In this document: piece after piece, positions 32,237 to 36,335 of the stretch
Layout: each line of letters opens with the position of its first letter
Position numbering within the stretch: the first letter of the stretch is position 1
Translations under genes and position numbers: made by a program
From: Rhodospirillales bacterium
GTDB taxonomy: Bacteria > Pseudomonadota > Alphaproteobacteria > UBA8366 > JADFVY01
Direction of reading: 5' to 3'
Assembly: GCA_020356105.1 (NCBI GenBank)
Contig: CP070634.1
Span: 5,778 to 42,112 of the forward strand
Length of the DNA: 36,335 nucleotides
The notes under the pieces: model-generated
What the model was told of the DNA's origin: nothing
Seen by the model: only the letters and a program-made list of their open reading frames with translations
Database searches by the model: none

Positions 32237-32252
32237 AGGACGGAACGGGGGA

Positions 32253-34937
32253 TCAGCTGATCGTTGCCTTGCTGGGAGAGGCCTTCTTCCTGCCCGGCGC
32301 CTTCTGCGCGGATTTCTTCTTCCCCGCCGTGGCCTTCTTTTCTTTCCCGTTCTTGCCGTTCGCGGCCCTCGCGCGTTTGGCCTCGATCAGCTCGACAGCC
32401 TGTTCCAGGGTCACCGAGTCCATCGTCACGCCCTTCGGCAGGGACGCAAAGGTTTTTTCGTGTTTGACATAGGGGCCGAATCGTCCCTTGCCGACCGTGA
32501 TCGGTTTGCCGTCCTTCGGGTGCGCGCCTAACTCGGTCGCCGACGGCTTACGCTCCGCCGCCGTTTCGATCAGTTCGACGGCGCGGTTCAGGCCGATCGT
32601 CAGCACGTCATCATCGCCTTTCAGGGACACATAGGTGCTGCCGTGTCGGACGTATGGACCATAGCGTCCGATGCCAGCGGTGATCACCTCGCCGCTGTTC
32701 GGGTTGATGCCGATCTCGCGCGGCAAAGCCAGCAGGGCCAGGGCCTTCTCGAGGTCGATGTCGGTTGCCGGCATGCCGCGCGGCAGCGACGCGCGCGGCG
32801 GTTTTGGCGCCTTTTTCTTCGTCTTCTTTTTGCCGTCGCCGTTCACCGCCTCGGCGGGGGGTACCTCCTCCTCTCCGAGCTGCACGTAAAGCCCGTACGG
32901 CCCCTTGCGCAGGCTGACCTCCTTGCCGGTTACCGGATCGATGCCCAGTGTTCGCGGCAAATCGGCACTTTCCGAAGCCTCGGCCGCAGTCTCCGCGTCG
33001 CCAGTCTCAAGGCCAAGCTGGCGGGTATACTGGCATTCGGGGTAGTTGGAACAGCCGATGAAAGCCCCGAACCGACCGACCTTGATGTTCAACCTGCCGT
33101 CGGCACAGCGTGGGCAGCGCCGGGCCGCGTCGGCATCCTCGCCGATCTTGGGCGGGAAGAAATGGGGGCCAAGCGTTTCGTCTAGAACGTCGATGACCTG
33201 GCTGAAGGTTACTTCCTTGGCGCCGTCCACGGCGCGCGAGAAATCGCGCCAGAAATCATTCAGCACGGCCTTCCAGTCGATTCGCCCGCCGGAAATATCG
33301 TCGAGCTTCTCCTCCATATCGGCCGTGAAGTCGTACTCGACGTAGCGTGGGAAGAACGACGACAGGAACGCCGTCACCAGACGGCCCTTGTCGTCCGGCA
33401 CGAAGCGGCGCTTGTCGAGGCGGACGTATTCGCGATCCTGCAGCAGCCGGAGGATACTGGCGTAGGTCGAGGGCCGGCCGATTCCGAGTTCTTCGAGCTT
33501 CTTGACGAGGCTCGCCTCGGTGAAGCGCGGCGGCGGCTGCGTGAAATGCTGCTCGGGCGTGACCTCGACCAACGCCGGGTGTTCGCCCTCCTTCATCGGG
33601 GGCAGATGCCGGTCGCCGCCATCGCCACTGCCGTTGGTATCGTCGTCGCGATCCTCCCGGTATAGCTTGAGAAAGCCGTCGAAGGCGACAACCGACCCGT
33701 TCGCGCGCAAGGTGACGGCCTGATCCGGCGAGGTCAGATCGACAGCGACCTGATCGAGCACCGCGCTTTCCATCTCGGCCGCAACGGTGCGCTTCCATAT
33801 CAGCTCGTACAGTTGGAACTGATCCGGGTCCAGCGCGTGGCGCAGCTGGTCGGGCCGGCGGAACAAATCGGTGGGGCGAATCGCCTCGTGAGCTTCCTGG
33901 GCGTTCTTGGCCTTTGTCTTGTAAATACGCGGCTGGTCTGGCAAATATCGGGACCCGAAGTCGTTCTCGATCAGCCGTCGGCTGGCCTGAATCGCCTCCT
34001 GGCTCAGCGCGACGCTGTCGGTCCGCATATAGGTAATCAGGCCGACCGTCTCGCCGTTGATTGTTACGCCCTCATACAGCCGCTGCGCCAGCTGCATGGT
34101 GCGCGAGGTTCCCAGCCGCAGCTTGCGACTCGCCTCCTGCTGCAGGGTCGAGGTGGTGAAGGGGGCCGGCGGGTTGCGTCGCACCTTCTTTGCATCGATG
34201 GTCGCAACCCGGTAGTCGCGTTCCCGAATGGCGGCAACGGCCGCGGCGGCCGCGGCCTCGTCGCCGAGTTCCATGCGATCGAGCTTGCGTCCATCGAGAT
34301 GTGTCAGCCGGGCGGCAAAGGCTTCGCCGGCCGGCGTCGTGAATCCAGCGTCGACGGTCCAGTATTCCTGCGGACGAAAGGCCTCGATCTCGGCCTCGCG
34401 TTCGCAAATCAGGCGCAGCGCCACCGACTGGACGCGACCCGCCGAACGCGCGCCCGGCAGCTTGCGCCACAGCACCGGCGAGAGGGTGAAGCCAACCAGA
34501 TAATCGAGCGCCCGACGCGCGAGATAGGCGTTGACCAGCTCCTTGTCGATGGCGCGCGGATGCGCCATCGCGTCGAGAACCGCCCGCTTGGTGATTTCAT
34601 TGAACACCACGCGCTTGACGTCGACGTCGTCGAGGCCGCCCTTTTCGCCCAGCACTTCCAGCACGTGCCAGGAGATCGCCTCGCCCTCGCGATCGGGGTC
34701 GGTGGCGAGGTATAGCGTATCGGCGCTCTTGACCGCCTTGCGGATCTCGGCGATCTGCTTCTTGGATCGCGGGCCTATCTCCCAGACCATCGCGAAGTCA
34801 TTGTCCGGATCGACCGCACCGTCCTTCGCCAGAAGGTCGCGGACATGACCGAAGCTGGCCAGGACCGTATAGTCCCCGCCAAGGTATTTGTTGATGGTCT
34901 TGGCCTTTGCCGGCGATTCGACGATGACGACGTTCAT
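32253..34937 (-). CDS. topA: DNA topoisomerase I
   Basis: Type IA topoisomerase that relaxes negative supercoils. The 894-residue protein has the TOPRIM start VVIVESPAKAKTI and the acidic DPDREGEAISW motif (80-90), and the active-site Tyr303 in GLITYMRTDS. One clear four-cysteine zinc motif follows (CPRC to CSNYPEC). Several C-terminal GRYGPYV/GKFGPYV-like repeats come next, then a Lys-rich tail (about 860-894). The ATG at 34937 begins the family sequence directly. In many alphaproteobacteria dprA lies just upstream; here a PhyH-type dioxygenase gene does. rnr follows on the same strand after a 205-base gap. Confidence 0.97.
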   Translation of the reverse strand: MNVVIVESPAKAKTINKYLGGDYTVLASFGHVRDLLAKDGAVDPDNDFAMVWEIGPRSKKQIAEIRKAVKSADTLYLATDPDREGEAISWHVLEVLGEKGGLDDVDVKRVVFNEITKRAVLDAMAHPRAIDKELVNAYLARRALDYLVGFTLSPVLWRKLPGARSAGRVQSVALRLICEREAEIEAFRPQEYWTVDAGFTTPAGEAFAARLTHLDGRKLDRMELGDEAAAAAAVAAIRERDYRVATIDAKKVRRNPPAPFTTSTLQQEASRKLRLGTSRTMQLAQRLYEGVTINGETVGLITYMRTDSVALSQEAIQASRRLIENDFGSRYLPDQPRIYKTKAKNAQEAHEAIRPTDLFRRPDQLRHALDPDQFQLYELIWKRTVAAEMESAVLDQVAVDLTSPDQAVTLRANGSVVAFDGFLKLYREDRDDDTNGSGDGGDRHLPPMKEGEHPALVEVTPEQHFTQPPPRFTEASLVKKLEELGIGRPSTYASILRLLQDREYVRLDKRRFVPDDKGRLVTAFLSSFFPRYVEYDFTADMEEKLDDISGGRIDWKAVLNDFWRDFSRAVDGAKEVTFSQVIDVLDETLGPHFFPPKIGEDADAARRCPRCADGRLNIKVGRFGAFIGCSNYPECQYTRQLGLETGDAETAAEASESADLPRTLGIDPVTGKEVSLRKGPYGLYVQLGEEEVPPAEAVNGDGKKKTKKKAPKPPRASLPRGMPATDIDLEKALALLALPREIGINPNSGEVITAGIGRYGPYVRHGSTYVSLKGDDDVLTIGLNRAVELIETAAERKPSATELGAHPKDGKPITVGKGRFGPYVKHEKTFASLPKGVTMDSVTLEQAVELIEAKRARAANGKNGKEKKATAGKKKSAQKAPGRKKASPSKATIS

Positions 34938-35008
34938 CAGATTAACCCGAATTTCCCCACCATGTTATTGGGCTCCACGCAGCCTGCGCCCCGGCAACGC
35001 GGCCCCAG

Positions 35009-35037
35009 AGACTTGGCATCGAAGGGCCGATTGTCAA
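35009..35037 (-). promoter_or_regulatory. Candidate topA promoter with consensus -35
   Basis: On the minus strand a perfect TTGACA (35037-35032) is followed after 17 bases by AAGTCT (35014-35009), a poor -10. The -35 box adjoins the inverted repeat at 35037-35061. TopA expression often responds to supercoiling, and a weak -10 would not be surprising. Confidence 0.35.
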
Positions 35038-35061
35038 CCGAAAGCGTAGTCAGCTTTCGGT
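35037..35061. repeat. 9-bp inverted repeat between phyH-type gene and topA
   Basis: ACCGAAAGC (35037-35045) and GCTTTCGGT (35053-35061) form a perfect 9-bp stem with a 7-base loop. It lies 58 bases after the upstream gene stop and 100 bases before topA. With no T-run, it may be an operator, an mRNA-end hairpin or a Rho-linked terminator. Confidence 0.55.
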
Positions 35062-35118
35062 AACAGCAAGTTAAGAGGCGGCCATTGCGAGGGCGGCGAT
35101 CCGGGGTTGTGAAGCGCG

Positions 35119-35955
35119 TCAATCGACATACATCGGTCCGGGGTTGCTGTGCAGGCCCTCGTAATGAACGAGGGCGGGGTCCCCCTGCAGCGGGCAGGGA
35201 GCGCCCTTCCGAAAGGCCCACTCGCCACGATCGCAGTTGGCGGCGGCAACATATCCATTGATATAGAGACGGCGGTCGATGGCCGCGCGATTCGGGCCGG
35301 ATCCGTGCAGCGTGTGGACATGCCACAAGGCGAAGTCGCCCGGTGCGAGCTCGAGCGTCACGATGTTGTCCGGATCGGCACCGAATTTGCGCAGGTCGGA
35401 GATGTCGAGCGCAACATCCATCGAGTGCCGTTCGGGGTCGAATGGCAATTCGCCGAGCCGGTGGCTGCCCGGGCAGATCACCATCGCCCCGTTTTCGGCC
35501 GTGTGCGGATCGACCGCAATGCCGGTCTGGACGTAGGAACTTGCAAGATCGCGATAGGCCGTGCGCGGCTGGCGCGAGCGCGAGTCCTGATGGAAGCCGA
35601 AATCCGCCATCGCCGCGCCCGGTGGCTTCCAGTGCAGCTGATTGATAATCTGCTTCAGATCGCGCCCGATGATCGGCTCCAGGACCTTCAGGATCCTCGG
35701 GTCCCGCCGGGTGCGCTCTAGCGTCTCGTCGATCCAGGCGACCCACTGCGCATAGCGGACGATGGGTCCCAGCGCCGAGTCGTCGGCGATCCGGAAGAAA
35801 ACATTGCGGTCGCGCCAGCTTCGGCCCAGCTCGATCCCCCTTGCGTATATCCGGTCGAAGGCGTCTGCGAGGCCCGCAACCTCGTCCGCGTCGAAGAGAC
35901 CCGGGATGACGGCATAGCCCTGGCTGTGAAATCGTGAGACGTGGTCGTTGCTCAT
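35119..35955 (-). CDS. Phytanoyl-CoA dioxygenase (PhyH) family protein
   Basis: A 278-residue Fe(II)/2-oxoglutarate-dependent oxygenase. The jelly-roll iron ligands are visible as His122 and Asp124 (FHQDS) and His217 (THTLHGSGPN), with Arg residues at 228-229 that could bind 2-oxoglutarate. The N-terminal FHSQGYAVIPGLFDADEV segment is typical of the family. The frame is open upstream for 97 codons, but ATG 35955 begins the family sequence. Members hydroxylate varied small molecules, so the substrate cannot be named. Its neighbour on the same strand upstream is the DUF3592-like gene, 127 bases away. Confidence 0.88.
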   Translation of the reverse strand: MSNDHVSRFHSQGYAVIPGLFDADEVAGLADAFDRIYARGIELGRSWRDRNVFFRIADDSALGPIVRYAQWVAWIDETLERTRRDPRILKVLEPIIGRDLKQIINQLHWKPPGAAMADFGFHQDSRSRQPRTAYRDLASSYVQTGIAVDPHTAENGAMVICPGSHRLGELPFDPERHSMDVALDISDLRKFGADPDNIVTLELAPGDFALWHVHTLHGSGPNRAAIDRRLYINGYVAAANCDRGEWAFRKGAPCPLQGDPALVHYEGLHSNPGPMYVD

Positions 35956-36082
35956 CTCTGCCCTGCCGCTGTTCCAGCGGCCGGCAGTATGACGGGATAA
36001 TGTTAAGGCGGCGTGAAACGGTGCCGCGGTTTGTCGTCGGGACTGGAGCGGGCGCCGGCGATGCCGCGTGGACGCCGGCCCG

Positions 36083-36335
36083 TCACGTACCCGGCCCCGG
36101 CGGGAGCGGCGGCCGGTTGCGGGTGCGTCGCAGCGTATCGTATCCGGCCAAGATGCAGGCGAGCCCGAACGCGACCAGCAGCAGCGGCATGAACCAGATC
36201 GTCCAGAACGAATCGATTCGGGCGGCGGTCGGATCGCGCGGTTCATACGCGACCACGACTCGATCGCCGACCGCGAAGGGGGAGGGCCAGATGCCGAACC
36301 GGCTCTTGAACTCCACCGTCTCGCCGGTCTCGGGC
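36083..36335 (-). CDS. DUF3592-like membrane protein, C-terminal part (cut by window edge)
   Basis: The frame runs off the right edge of the window. The visible end contains VEFKSRFGIWPSPFAVGDRV, then VAYEPRDPTAARIDSFWTIW and one membrane helix (MPLLLVAFGLACILAGY), followed by a short basic, Pro-rich tail. The pattern of a GDRV.V.Y.P.DP.A..ID beta region before a terminal helix is typical of DUF3592. A complete member would have another helix near its N-terminus, outside this window. A GTG at 36316 could act as a start, but the open frame beyond it carries family-like sequence. Function unknown. Confidence 0.75.
   Translation of the reverse strand, partial: PETGETVEFKSRFGIWPSPFAVGDRVVVAYEPRDPTAARIDSFWTIWFMPLLLVAFGLACILAGYDTLRRTRNRPPLPPGPGT

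Overview
This window looks like ordinary chromosome from a high-GC alphaproteobacterium, most likely Rhodospirillales-like. The evidence is gene content and order: lptF-lptG-lptD-surA-pdxA-rsmA, pepA-holC, aminotransferase-hom-glpX-recJ and topA-rnr. Genes are tightly packed, with many 1-8 nt overlaps and several GTG or TTG starts. I see no phage, IS element, CRISPR array or toxin-antitoxin locus.

Layout. 1-1129: the end of a YicC-family gene, then gmk. 1452-1910: a small K+ channel-like protein. 1921-9547 (minus): the LPS export and outer-membrane biogenesis operon lptF-lptG-lptD-surA-pdxA-rsmA. 9752-12719 (plus): a three-gene cassette matching the mycobacterial decaprenylphosphoryl-D-arabinose (DPA) pathway, namely a UbiA-family DPPR synthase, DprE1 and DprE2. 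12797-13720: a secreted protein with two CxxCH domains and a DUF5666-like tail. 13807-17415: pepA, holC, a NicO-type metal transporter and an agmatinase-family ureohydrolase. 17502-19499: a small lipoprotein, a luciferase-like oxidoreductase and a degenerate nuclease-fold protein. 19530-19605 (minus): tRNA-Glu(TTC). 19965-21521: a small membrane protein and two paralogous SleB-type cell-wall hydrolases. 21738-24289: a periplasmic metallo-beta-lactamase-fold protein, a DUF1847 protein and an exported intradiol dioxygenase-like protein. 24434-29766: aminotransferase, hom, glpX and recJ. 29801-34937 (minus): rnr and topA. 35119-36335 (minus): a PhyH-family dioxygenase and a cut-off DUF3592-like gene.

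How the genes work together. Much of the left half concerns the envelope: LptF/G/D export LPS, SurA folds outer-membrane proteins, and the DPA cassette should make a lipid-linked D-arabinose donor. The cassette and the cytochrome-like gene sit exactly between lptF and pepA, which are divergent neighbours in E. coli. DprE1 carries Ala at the position of the mycobacterial benzothiazinone-target Cys387. The right half is amino-acid, sugar and nucleic-acid housekeeping. The most noteworthy items are the DPA cassette, the duplicated cytochrome fusion, the NicO/ureohydrolase pair, the catalytically depleted SNase-fold protein and the odd leader between topA and rnr.
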